Shown here: positions 40,032 through 48,408 of the stretch, piece by piece
Position numbering within the stretch: the stretch's first letter is position 1
Layout: each line of letters begins with the position of its first letter
Source: Halobacterium salinarum DSM 3754
Lineage (GTDB): Archaea > Halobacteriota > Halobacteria > Halobacteriales > Halobacteriaceae
NCBI RefSeq assembly: GCF_008124605.1
Contig: NZ_VRYN01000002.1
Span: 186,001-250,000 of the forward strand
DNA length: 64,000 nt
Direction of reading: 5' to 3'
Notes under the pieces: model-generated
The model's input: the letters and a program-made list of their open reading frames with translations, nothing else
The model's database searches: none
What the model was told of the DNA's origin: nothing
Program-made: the position numbers and the translations under genes

Positions 40032-42737
40032 CTACGTGAACTGGCCCAGCCCGGTCTGCGTTTGGCCGGATTTCACCTCGTCCCAGGAGAGATCAAGCGC
40101 CTCGAGGATGCGCTCGATGGGGCCTTTGAGCGTCTTATCGAGCATCTTGTCGTAGTCGACGACGAACGTGTCCGGGATCTGGTCGGCGTACTCGTAACAG
40201 ATCACGTCGGGATCCCGGCGGAACTCGCGGTAGCGGTCGCTCGTGCTCGTGTCGATGCCCTGTTCGTCTTCGACGTGACCCCAGAAGTCCGGATGCACTT
40301 TCGCGAGGTAGAGCCGCTTGGGCTTGGACCCGCGGTCGAAGTTCGTGCCCAACAGCAGGTTGGCGTACTTCGCACCACGCACCTGGGCGGTGTCCGTCTC
40401 GTAGTTGTCCAGTCGTTTGCCGATGCCGCCCGGGATGCCGATGTCGTCCAGATCCGCATCCCCCTCCTGGAACTCCTCGATGACGCCGTGGACGTACTCC
40501 TCGACGGCGTCCACGTCGCCCTCCCGCACCACGAGGTCGATGACCTCCTTCTGGACGCGCTTCGTGATCGGCGCGATGTCCGAGCGCTGGTACTCGAAGC
40601 CCGTGATGTCGACGTCGTCGACGTCCTTGCCCTCCTTCCAGACGATGTGGCCGGCGTAGCGCTTCTTCTTGCCGGCCTGGAAGAACCGCCGGTAGAGCTT
40701 CTCGAACTCGATCTGGAAGCGGTGGTCGTCGGCGTGCAGTTGCTCGCGGGCGAACTCGTCGTAGGCGGCGTTGATGTGGTCCTCGATGTCGAACGACTCC
40801 GCGATGGCCTCCGCTTTCGTCATGTCGTCGCCGAGTTCGAGCATGACGCTGTCGGTGTCGCCGTACGCGACCTCGTAGCCGAACTCCTCGGCGGCCTGCT
40901 CGGTGAAGTCGATGACCTCGCGGTTCGTGGAGGTAACGCCCGCGCTCATCGCGCGGTCGTAGAGCCGGAAGCGGTCCCAGCCGAACACGCCGTAGAGGCT
41001 GTTCATGATGACCTTCACGGCGGCCTGCTGGCGGTCGTAGCGCTCGTAGTCCTCGCTGTCCGGCTCGTGGTCGTCGCGGCGTGCTTTCTTCTCCTCGCGC
41101 TCGGTGAGGAGTTCATCGACCATCTCCCGGATGATGCCGTCGGGTTCCTTCCGGAAGTGGACGCCCGTCGGCGTCCGGTAGGTGTCGCCGTCGAACTCCT
41201 CGGGGTCGACTTTGGTCTCCGGGCTGGCGTTGATGGTCACCATCGACATCGGGTAGAGGCTCTTCAGGTCCAGCACGGAGACGTTCTCCCGAACGCCAGT
41301 GATGGGGTCGAAGACCGCGCCGCCCTCGAACTCCTCGGCGTCCTGTTGGCCTTTCGACGGCAACACGAAGTTCCCGAACGCCTTGTGCAGGACGTACATG
41401 TCCACCGCGTCCCCGGGGGTCGTGGCGTCCTCCAGCTTGCAGCCCACGAGCTTGCGGGCTTCGTCCCAGAACGCCACGATGGACTGCTTGCGGTCGATTT
41501 CCACGCAGAGCTCGACGTCCCGGAGGTTGTACTCCAGGAGGCGCTCGGGGTCGTCCTCCCAGAGGTCGCCGATATCCCCGGGGTAGCGCTCTTTGCCGAC
41601 GCCCAGCTCCTGTTCGCCGACGGCGTCCAGCCGGTAGGAGTCCAGCTCCGAGTATTTCGTGCGCTGGTAGGCGTACAGCAGGTCGAAGACCACCCGTCCT
41701 TTCACGTTCGGGCCGCCCCAGCCGGACGTCCAGACTTCGCTGACGCGGGAGAGGCGGTCGGAGTCGAGGTCGTGGTCGGTTCGTGGGTCGAGTTCGTCCA
41801 GCCGGTCGATGAGGTAGGGGGCGTCGAAGTCGTCGAAGTTCCAGCCCGTGAGCACGTCGGGGTTGGTGTCCTCGATGTACGAGAGGAACGCGTCGTGCAT
41901 GGCTTCCTCGGTGTCGAACACGCGCACGTCGATGTCGGCGTCGTCGGTCAGTGGGTCGTAGCCCGGGACCGCTGTGGGGGCGTCGACCGTCGCGTCCGGG
42001 GCGGCGTACAGCCACGCGACGTATTCGTCGCGGTAGGAGTCGTGGCTGGTCAGACAGACCACGGGCTCCTCGCCGTCCTCGGGGAAGCCGTTGCGGTCGT
42101 TGACTTCGATGTCGAAGGTGTTCACGCGCAGGTCGGCGGCGACCTCACAGGCCGCGATTTCGTCGTGGTGGACGTAGAGCGCGCCGTCGTCGGCGCGCCG
42201 GGCGGGCACCCTGACGCCGTCGGTGATGTCCTTGTCGATGAGCAGGCGGTTCGGGAACAGGATGTCGGCCTCGTAGTGATCGAACGCGTCACGGATGTTC
42301 CCGACGTCGCGGGGCGTCCGGCCGAAGATCTTCGTCAGCGCTTCGCCCCGGATGGATTCGTAGCCGTCCTCGGTGCCGGTGATGACGTCGTCGGTGAGGT
42401 CGTCTTCGGAGAGCGTGGCCGTCGGTGCGTAGAAGTACGGCCGAAAGCCGTGCACGCGGACGTGTTCGGCCTCGTCGTCGGTCGTGCGGCCGAAGACGTG
42501 GAGGACGGGGCGCTCGCGGTCGCCCGAGCCCTCGATCGTGTAATCGACCTGTGTGACCATCAGTTCGACCTCGCCGGTGGCGTCGGGCAGCGCGTCCGCT
42601 TCCGCCGTCAGCACCTCGTTGACGACGGGGTCGGCGTCGCCGGCGACGACCGCGGCTTCTTCCTGGATCGCGTCCTCCCCGGGGTCGTCTGCCCCGTCGC
42701 TCTCGTGCATGAACTCGGAGAGCTCGGTGTTTCCCAT
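40032..42737 (-). CDS. polB: family-B replicative DNA polymerase
   Basis: A 901-residue polymerase. The 3'-5' exonuclease has FDIEVNDRNGFP (about 208) and WNFDDFDAPYLIDRL; the polymerase has motif A DLKSLYPMSM (about 490), motif B KVIMNSLYGVFGW and motif C YGDTDSVM (about 626), with a C-terminal thumb. No intein interrupts these motifs, although haloarchaeal polB genes often carry one. An acidic, disordered N-terminal tail of about 55 residues precedes the fold. Expected to be a main chromosomal replicase with exonuclease proofreading. Confidence 0.96.
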   Translation of the reverse strand: MGNTELSEFMHESDGADDPGEDAIQEEAAVVAGDADPVVNEVLTAEADALPDATGEVELMVTQVDYTIEGSGDRERPVLHVFGRTTDDEAEHVRVHGFRPYFYAPTATLSEDDLTDDVITGTEDGYESIRGEALTKIFGRTPRDVGNIRDAFDHYEADILFPNRLLIDKDITDGVRVPARRADDGALYVHHDEIAACEVAADLRVNTFDIEVNDRNGFPEDGEEPVVCLTSHDSYRDEYVAWLYAAPDATVDAPTAVPGYDPLTDDADIDVRVFDTEEAMHDAFLSYIEDTNPDVLTGWNFDDFDAPYLIDRLDELDPRTDHDLDSDRLSRVSEVWTSGWGGPNVKGRVVFDLLYAYQRTKYSELDSYRLDAVGEQELGVGKERYPGDIGDLWEDDPERLLEYNLRDVELCVEIDRKQSIVAFWDEARKLVGCKLEDATTPGDAVDMYVLHKAFGNFVLPSKGQQDAEEFEGGAVFDPITGVRENVSVLDLKSLYPMSMVTINASPETKVDPEEFDGDTYRTPTGVHFRKEPDGIIREMVDELLTEREEKKARRDDHEPDSEDYERYDRQQAAVKVIMNSLYGVFGWDRFRLYDRAMSAGVTSTNREVIDFTEQAAEEFGYEVAYGDTDSVMLELGDDMTKAEAIAESFDIEDHINAAYDEFAREQLHADDHRFQIEFEKLYRRFFQAGKKKRYAGHIVWKEGKDVDDVDITGFEYQRSDIAPITKRVQKEVIDLVVREGDVDAVEEYVHGVIEEFQEGDADLDDIGIPGGIGKRLDNYETDTAQVRGAKYANLLLGTNFDRGSKPKRLYLAKVHPDFWGHVEDEQGIDTSTSDRYREFRRDPDVICYEYADQIPDTFVVDYDKMLDKTLKGPIERILEALDLSWDEVKSGQTQTGLGQFT

Positions 42738-42850
42738 TGGGTTCGGGTTCGTCCGTCCGGCCTAAAAGCTCGCCCTTCGGAGCGGCAGAATCCGACGGGG
42801 GGAAAACAGTTATCCCATGTGGTCCACTACCACGGACCGAGGTGACAGAG

Positions 42851-43036
42851 ATGACAGACCACGCAGCGGGCGACCGGAATCACCGCAACGACGTCCCACA
42901 GCTGCCCGAGGGCAACGACCCACGCGACAGCGTCGAGGCCTACGATGCCGACGAGGGGGTCGTACTCTACGACGCGGAGAATCCGCTCGCGTGGCTCAAA
43001 GGCACACACGCGGTGTGCCTCGGCGACGCCCTGTAG
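42851..43036 (+). CDS. small haloarchaeal protein (DUF7331-like)
   Basis: A 61-residue acidic soluble protein, MTDHAAGDRNHRNDVPQLPEGNDPRDSVEAYDADEGVVLYDAENPLAWLKGTHAV... The ...EGVVLYDAENPLAWLKG ending is a pattern I recall from a small haloarchaeal family of unknown function. ATG 42851 is preceded by GAGGTGACAGAG. It is divergent from polB (113 bp) and 31 bp before the next gene. Confidence 0.72.
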   Translation: MTDHAAGDRNHRNDVPQLPEGNDPRDSVEAYDADEGVVLYDAENPLAWLKGTHAVCLGDAL

Positions 43037-43067
43037 AACCGATAACGCTTTGCTCGCACCACCCACA

Positions 43068-43358
43068 GTGTGTGGCGTGCTCGACGACGTTCCGTTCGCC
43101 GACGAGGAGTCCGAGGCCGAACAGGACCTCGCCCCCGACATCGAGATCCCGGACGGCTCGGCGGCCGATCCAACCCTCCAGCGGAAGTTCTGGTCGCTGG
43201 TGTTGGTGTTCAACGCGGCAGTGTTGGCGGGCAGCGTCGGGGCGATGATCGCGTGGTTCAACGGCAACTGGGGGACCGGCGGCCCGCTGCTGGCCGCCGC
43301 CGTGATCCTGTCCGTCTACGGCGGATACAAATACCGCGTCTACACACGGAAGGACTAA
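43068..43358 (+). CDS. small membrane protein with acidic N-terminus (DUF7322-like)
   Basis: A 96-residue protein with an acidic tail (VPFADEESEAEQDLAPDIEIPDGS), then two hydrophobic helices (FWSLVLVFNAAVLAGSVGAMIAWF and GPLLAAAVILSVYGGYKYRVY). A GTG at 43068 or GTG 43077 (giving LDDVPF...) could be the start; a GATAACGCTTT element about 27 nt upstream favours a leaderless start at 43068. Function unknown; haloarchaeal in character. Confidence 0.72.
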   Translation: MCGVLDDVPFADEESEAEQDLAPDIEIPDGSAADPTLQRKFWSLVLVFNAAVLAGSVGAMIAWFNGNWGTGGPLLAAAVILSVYGGYKYRVYTRKD

Positions 43359-43383
43359 CGCCGTCGCCCTCCTTCCGTGGGGT

Positions 43384-43812
43384 GTGCAGACGGTTCGAGA
43401 CACCGATGGGCGGCGCTGGATACGCATCGCGGACCACGGCGAGCAGAGCAGGGTACGGGACCCAACGACCGGCGAGGAGACCACGGTGCCCAGCGAGACA
43501 CTCACACCGACGAGTGACGACGCCGTGTTCGAGGCGCTCGCGGACCGCGTTCCGGACGCCGGCCGCCGGGTCGCGAAGGCGTGTCACGCGGACTGGCAGC
43601 TCGGACTGCTGGTGGCGCTGGCTGACGACGGCCCGCGCCCGGTTCGGAAACTACTGGCGGCGGCGGGCGTCTGCGAGAGCGATTTCCTCGGTGCGACCAC
43701 CGAGCTCCGGGCGGCCGGTGTGCTCGCGGAGACGACGGTGGCCGGTCAGCGCGCCTACGAGCTCACGGCGGCCGGCCGCGAGGGGATCGGCGCGCTCCGT
43801 CACGCGGAGTGA
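43384..43812 (+). CDS. winged-helix-like haloarchaeal protein
   Basis: A 142-residue protein. The N-terminal 40 residues are beta-rich (MQTVRDTDGRRWIRIADHGEQSRVRDPTTGEETTVP); the C-terminal part has a helix-turn-helix with ARKLLAAAGVCESDFLGATTELRAAGVLAETTVAGQRAYELTAAGREG, a typical wing followed by a final helix. It probably binds DNA, but no target is visible. GTG 43384 is 26 bp after the previous gene. Its end overlaps the convergent gene at 43800 by 13 bp. Confidence 0.68.
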   Translation: MQTVRDTDGRRWIRIADHGEQSRVRDPTTGEETTVPSETLTPTSDDAVFEALADRVPDAGRRVAKACHADWQLGLLVALADDGPRPVRKLLAAAGVCESDFLGATTELRAAGVLAETTVAGQRAYELTAAGREGIGALRHAE

Positions 43813-44051
43813 CCGCGCCGGCTGTGGTGGTAGCCGGTTGCGGCGAGCACGGAGACGGAGACGGCAGCCGTGCCGACGCCAAACGCCCACAGGAGTGGGG
43901 TTGACGCGGTTATCCCGACAGCACCGAGAACGATCGCAAGCACCGCCAGCACGCCGCCGAGCTGCAGCATTCGGTGCACCGGCGTGTGTCGGCCGTGCTC
44001 ACCTGTCCGCGACTCGGTTTCGTTTGCAGAAGCGTCCGCCGGTTCTGGCAT
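43800..44051 (-). CDS. small two-helix membrane protein, unknown function
   Basis: An 83-residue protein with a hydrophilic N-terminus (MPEPADASANETESRTGEHGRHTPVHR) and two hydrophobic helices (MLQLGGVLAVLAIVLGAVGITA and LLWAFGVGTAAVSVSVLAATGYHHS). Not recognised. ATG 44051 is the only candidate start. Convergent, 13-bp overlap with the winged-helix gene; rad50 lies behind it on the same strand and ends 50 bp upstream of this ATG at 44103. Confidence 0.6.
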   Translation of the reverse strand: MPEPADASANETESRTGEHGRHTPVHRMLQLGGVLAVLAIVLGAVGITASTPLLWAFGVGTAAVSVSVLAATGYHHSRRGHSA

Positions 44052-44102
44052 ATGGACGCCCTGGGCCTGGATCCATTAGAGGGTTCGGGAACCCCTCTGA
44101 TA

Positions 44103-46754
44103 TCATATGTGTTCGGGGGTGGACACACGGGACCGGTTCGACGTGGCGTCTTTCGCGACCCGCACCACGTCGTCAGCGGCCGCCACCAGCTCGTCGTCGT
44201 GGCTCACGACCACGATCTGCTCGACGCCGAGCCGTCGCATCGACTCCACCAGTTCCACGAGCTGCGAGACGTGCCCGGAGTCGAGGAACACAGTCGGTTC
44301 GTCCAGGATCAGCGGCGGGAGGGGGGCGTCGCCCTCGATCCCCTCAGCCAGCAGCCGGTAGACGGCAGTGCGCAGGCTGAGGTTGAACAGCGCGCGCTCG
44401 CCCCCCGAGAGCTGCGCGGGCTCCAGGGGCTCGCCGTCCTTCTGGTAGACGGTGAGCTCGTACTCGCCGGACAGCTCGATGCGGGCGTAGGAGTCGTTCT
44501 GATAGACCAACTCGAAGGTCTCGTTCAAGAGGCGTTCGAGCTTCGAGACGTTCTGTTGGCGCAGCTCCGCCCGCAACTCCCCGTACATCGTCTCGAGCGC
44601 GGTCACCTCGTCGTGGACCGCCTGGAGGTCCTGGTGGCGTGACTGCACGCGCTCGTGCTCCTCGCGCAGCGACTCCAGCTCCGCGATGGCGTTCTCCGCA
44701 GCGCCGATCTTCGCCTGGAGGTCGTCGCGGTCCTCGCGCAGCGCCTGGAGTTTCGGTTCGACCTGTTCGAGGTAGTCCTCGGCGCGGTCCTTGTCGGCGC
44801 GCGCTGTCTCGATGCGGTCCGCATCGAACTCACTGTCCAGCGTGCGCTTGCGCTCGCGCAGCTCCGAGAGGCGGTCCCGGCGCTGCTCGTTCTGGGCGGC
44901 CAGTGCCGCGCGCTTCTCGGCCAGCCGCTGGGCGGCTTCGCGGGCGTCGGCGGCCGCTTCGAGGCGGTCGACGAGATCCGCAAGCGCGTCCAGTCGCTCC
45001 TTGAGGGCGGTCTGGTCGGCGTTCAGCGCCGCCAGCGTCTCGCGCTTCTCGTCGGCCGCATCACGCTTGGCCGCGGCGTCCGCACGGGCGTCCTCGGCCT
45101 CGGCGTCGAGGTCCGCGGCGCGGTCGCGCTTTTCGGCGGCCTGGTCGCGTTTCGCGTCCGCGATGTCGGCCTGCTCGTCGCGGCGCTCGACGGCGCGCTC
45201 GCGTTGTTGTTCGAGGTCGTCGACCCGGTCTTCGGCGGCCACCAGTGATTCGCCGCGGTCGACGCGCTGGGCCACCGCGTCGAGTTCGTCCTCGACGTCC
45301 GCCAACTCGGCGTCGAGCTCGGCGACGCGCTCGCGGTCGTCGGTGACACGCTCGACGTGGGGTGCCCCCTCGACCGGCTGTCCGCATTCGGGGCATTTCC
45401 CCTCGTCGAGCAGCGCCTCAGCCTCGGCGACGCGGTCGGCAGCGGACTGCCGGTCGGCGCGGAGCGTCGCCACCCGCTCGCGCAGTTCGTCGCGTTCGGC
45501 CGTCGCGTCGTCGAGGAACGCCTCGGCGGCCCCGAACGCGACCGGCGCGTCGTCGAAAGCCGCCATCGCCGCCTCGATGTCGGCGTCCAACGCCTCGATG
45601 CGGGCGGCGGCGTCGTCGCGTTTCGCCGCTGCGTCGTCGGCCTCGGCGTCGAGGGCTGCGGCCTCTTCGCGCAGCGTCTCGGCGCGCTCGTCGAGGGTGG
45701 CGGCGTCGTCGGCGGCGCTGTCGGCCTGCTCGGTGAGCCGGGAGACAGCCGGTGCGACCTCGCGCACCCGTTCGGCGACCGCCTCCCGCTGGTCGGCAAC
45801 GGCGTCGCGCTCCGCGCTGGCGTCCTCGGCGTCCGGATCGTCGAGCCCGAGATCGGCCGCGAGCGCCGCTGCCTCGTCGTCGAGATCGCTGGCGCGCTCG
45901 CGGTGGTCGCTGACGCGGTCGGCGAGCGTCTCCCGTTCGCGTTCGGCCTCGGCGACGGCCTCGCGGACGTCGGCGATCGTCTCCTCGACGTCCGCGAGCG
46001 CCGTGCGTGACTCCTCGTAGCGCTCCAGGACGTCCGCGGCGTCGTCGCGGGTCTGCCTGGCCTGCTCGCGTTCGGCCTCGAAATGCTCGATGTCGGCGGT
46101 GACCTCGGCGAGCGCGGTGTTGTGGCTCGCCAGCCGGTCGTGGGGGTCGGCGGCCTCCTTGTCAGCGATCTGGTCGGCGAGCCTGTCGAGTTGCCCCTCG
46201 ACGTTGCTCTTGACGTCCTCGACGCCGAGGCGGGCGTCGCCGGCGCGCTGGCGGTACTCCTCGAGTTTCCCCAACTGGAGGAGCGCGTCGATCATGTCCT
46301 GGCGCGTGCTCGGGGCGGCGTTGATGAGCTTGTTCACCTCGCCCTGGCGGACGTACGCGCAGTTCACGAACGCCTCGGCGTCCATGCGCAACAGCCCCGA
46401 GATGTGGGCTTCGACGTCGGTGACGCCGTCGATCCGGTCGGTCGGAGTCTCCAGCACACAGGCGGCGGTCTGGGCGCGCCCGCCGGACGCACGGATCCGG
46501 CGGTGGACGTGGTAGTCGCCGCCGGCGTGCTCGAAGTGGAGGTCGATCTCGGCCGTCTCCGCGCCGATCGTCACGGCGTCAGCGAGGGTCGTGTCGAGGG
46601 CGGTGGTGCCGTACAGCGCGAAAAAGCAGGCGTCGAGCAGGCTGGACTTGCCGCTGCCGTTCAGCCCGTGGATGACGGTCACGCCGGGGTCCAGGGAGAC
46701 GGCGGCGTCCGCGTAGCATTTGAAGTTCGACAGGGAGAGGCGCGTGAACCTCAT
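44103..46754 (-). CDS. rad50: DNA double-strand break repair ATPase Rad50
   Basis: An 883-residue SMC-like protein. Walker A is GLNGSGKSSLLDACF (about 30), followed by long Ala/Glu/Asp/Arg-rich coiled coils, a zinc hook CPECGQPV near residue 453, a second coiled coil, then signature LSGGERALFNLSLRTA and Walker B PPLILDEPTVFLDSGH. It works with Mre11 in tethering and processing DNA ends. Its ATG overlaps the mre11 stop by 4 bases, so the two are co-translated. Confidence 0.97.
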   Translation of the reverse strand: MRFTRLSLSNFKCYADAAVSLDPGVTVIHGLNGSGKSSLLDACFFALYGTTALDTTLADAVTIGAETAEIDLHFEHAGGDYHVHRRIRASGGRAQTAACVLETPTDRIDGVTDVEAHISGLLRMDAEAFVNCAYVRQGEVNKLINAAPSTRQDMIDALLQLGKLEEYRQRAGDARLGVEDVKSNVEGQLDRLADQIADKEAADPHDRLASHNTALAEVTADIEHFEAEREQARQTRDDAADVLERYEESRTALADVEETIADVREAVAEAERERETLADRVSDHRERASDLDDEAAALAADLGLDDPDAEDASAERDAVADQREAVAERVREVAPAVSRLTEQADSAADDAATLDERAETLREEAAALDAEADDAAAKRDDAAARIEALDADIEAAMAAFDDAPVAFGAAEAFLDDATAERDELRERVATLRADRQSAADRVAEAEALLDEGKCPECGQPVEGAPHVERVTDDRERVAELDAELADVEDELDAVAQRVDRGESLVAAEDRVDDLEQQRERAVERRDEQADIADAKRDQAAEKRDRAADLDAEAEDARADAAAKRDAADEKRETLAALNADQTALKERLDALADLVDRLEAAADAREAAQRLAEKRAALAAQNEQRRDRLSELRERKRTLDSEFDADRIETARADKDRAEDYLEQVEPKLQALREDRDDLQAKIGAAENAIAELESLREEHERVQSRHQDLQAVHDEVTALETMYGELRAELRQQNVSKLERLLNETFELVYQNDSYARIELSGEYELTVYQKDGEPLEPAQLSGGERALFNLSLRTAVYRLLAEGIEGDAPLPPLILDEPTVFLDSGHVSQLVELVESMRRLGVEQIVVVSHDDELVAAADDVVRVAKDATSNRSRVSTPEHI

Positions 46755-47914
46755 TGGAACTCCTCCACGGTGGTGGGCCGGCCGTCGTCGTCCGCCGCGT
46801 CGGCGTCGTCGTCCAGCACGGCCTCTGCGCGCTGTATCACGCGCTCTCGGACGGCTGCGTCGGCCAGCGTGTCGTCACGCACGATCCGGTCGACATCGCG
46901 AGCCGGCTCGTCCAGCCCCAGATCGCGGACGCGCTGCTCGACGGCGTCGTCGGGGTCGGCGAACGACACGTCCACGTCGGGGGCGTCGTCGCCGGTGTCG
47001 AACTCCCGGCGGTCGTTGACGCGCGTGAGGAGTGCGCCACGATCGTCGCCGAAGCGCTCGATCTCGGCGGGCGTGACCGTGTCGCCGTCGCCCGTGATCG
47101 TGACGACCACGACGGCGTCGTCGAGGGCGCGCTCGCGCAGCCGCTCCTGGATGAACGCCGTGCCGTCCGTGGGGCCGAGGTCGGCGTCCACGAACACGAA
47201 CTCGCGGGTGTTGAGCGACTTCCGAGAGATGGCAACGTCGGTGGTGGCGTCGCTGCTGAACGAGACGATGTTGTAGCCCCGGGGGTCGCGTTCGCTGGCG
47301 CTGGCGCGCTCCGTGGAGCCACAGTACGTCACCCACGTGTCCCCGAGTTGCGCGGTGTCCGGGGTGTGGTTGTCGCCCAGCAGGACGGCGTCGAACTCCA
47401 CCGTGGCGTCGGCCAGCACCGCGTCCAGGTCCCAGTTGGCGTACGGGAACGGCGTGAACAGACCGTGGGAGACGAGCGCGGCGTGGTCGGCGTCGTGGTC
47501 GGCGACGGTGTAGTCGTGGTCGTCGCGCTTGGACTGGGGGACGTAGTCGAGGCCGTAGAAGGCGGTATCCGCGACCACGCGTGGCGAGTCGTCGAGGCGC
47601 TCGGCGAGGCCGAGTGTCTCGAAGAGATCCAGCCACTGGGCGTCGCGGGTGCCTTCGTGGTTTCCGACGACAGCGAGAAACGGGATGTCGGCGTCCTGGA
47701 GCGGGCGCAGCAGGGCGATCGTGTCCAGGATGTCCCGGAGCCCGGGCTGGCGGTCGTGGTAGAGGTCGCCGGCGTGCACCACGGCGTCGACGCCCTCGTC
47801 GATGGCGTCCGTAATGACGGCGTCGAAGGCGTCGAGGAAGTCCTGTCGCCGCTGGGGGGCGTGGTACTGTTGGTATCCGAGGTGGGTGTCCCCCGTGTGG
47901 ATGACGCGAGCCAT
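46751..47914 (-). CDS. mre11: DNA double-strand break repair nuclease Mre11
   Basis: A 387-residue phosphoesterase-fold nuclease. Metal motifs: HTGDTHLGYQ, VVHAGDLYHDRQP, VVGNHEGTRD, LVSHGLFT and LLGDNHTPDT. It resects and nicks DNA at breaks, with Rad50 bound through the C-terminal helices (ERVIQRAEAVL region). The start MARVIHTGD leaves the first motif at the usual position. Divergent from no gene; a short MarR-like gene lies 57 bp upstream on the same strand and could be read with it. Confidence 0.97.
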   Translation of the reverse strand: MARVIHTGDTHLGYQQYHAPQRRQDFLDAFDAVITDAIDEGVDAVVHAGDLYHDRQPGLRDILDTIALLRPLQDADIPFLAVVGNHEGTRDAQWLDLFETLGLAERLDDSPRVVADTAFYGLDYVPQSKRDDHDYTVADHDADHAALVSHGLFTPFPYANWDLDAVLADATVEFDAVLLGDNHTPDTAQLGDTWVTYCGSTERASASERDPRGYNIVSFSSDATTDVAISRKSLNTREFVFVDADLGPTDGTAFIQERLRERALDDAVVVVTITGDGDTVTPAEIERFGDDRGALLTRVNDRREFDTGDDAPDVDVSFADPDDAVEQRVRDLGLDEPARDVDRIVRDDTLADAAVRERVIQRAEAVLDDDADAADDDGRPTTVEEFQ

Positions 47915-47971
47915 ACACCTGGCGTGGGGTGGCGGGGCGGAGAAAGCTTCGGTGCGTGTGTGGCGGCGGTG

Positions 47972-48202
47972 TCAGGTCAAGGTGTAGAGGCGTTTGCGGG
48001 CGTCGGTGAACGAGAACCGCGAGGAGACGATGTCGTGATCTTCGAGGCGCGTGAGCGCGTATCTGACGGTGCGGTCCGGGAGCAGCGTCTTCTCTGCGAG
48101 CTCCCGCTGTGAGAGGGTGTCGTTGTATTCGAGGACCTTGGCGACGAGCTTCGCGCTCGGCGGGAGGGATTCGAGTGCGTCCGCCGTCTCGGTAGCGCTC
48201 AT
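47972..48202 (-). CDS. small winged-helix (MarR-like) regulator
   Basis: A 76-residue one-domain DNA-binding protein: ESLPPSAKLVAKVLEYNDTLSQRELAEKTLLPDRTVRYALTRLEDHDIVSSRFSFTDARKRLYTLT. Helix-turn-helix (LSQRELAEKTLLPDRTVRYALTRLE) then a wing. Small proteins of this size are common in haloarchaea. ATG 48202 is used; a GTG two codons earlier is possible. AT-rich sequence at 48216-48247 would be its promoter. Just upstream of mre11-rad50, so it might control them, which is only inference. Confidence 0.82.
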   Translation of the reverse strand: MSATETADALESLPPSAKLVAKVLEYNDTLSQRELAEKTLLPDRTVRYALTRLEDHDIVSSRFSFTDARKRLYTLT

Positions 48203-48408
48203 ACCCACCAGTATCGAATGCGCTGTATTAATTCTTTTGCTATATTTGATGCGCTACGGTAATTCAGCGGCGGGATGGCTGCGTCGGTCACGGGGAATGG
48301 ATTCACCCCCAACGACCGGCTGTGACTGTCTCGCGCGTGCGGTTTCGAACCCCCACACAGGTTGGGTCACCCGAAGCCTCTTATGAACTAACACCCTACT
48401 CAGTGGTG

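Noticed and set aside
40032-42737. Possible intein in polB
   Set aside because: Motifs A, B and C are uninterrupted and the length of 901 residues fits an intein-free polymerase.
40062-42845. A 927-codon frame antisense to polB
   Set aside because: Same GC-bias shadow; no domain pattern, no promoter, and it mirrors acidic sense protein codons.
48264-48380. A tRNA-like stretch upstream of pan (GGTTTCGAACCCCC with flanking stems)
   Set aside because: The T-stem has a C-C mismatch and no acceptor, D or anticodon stem can be paired on either strand; treated as an ordinary promoter region.
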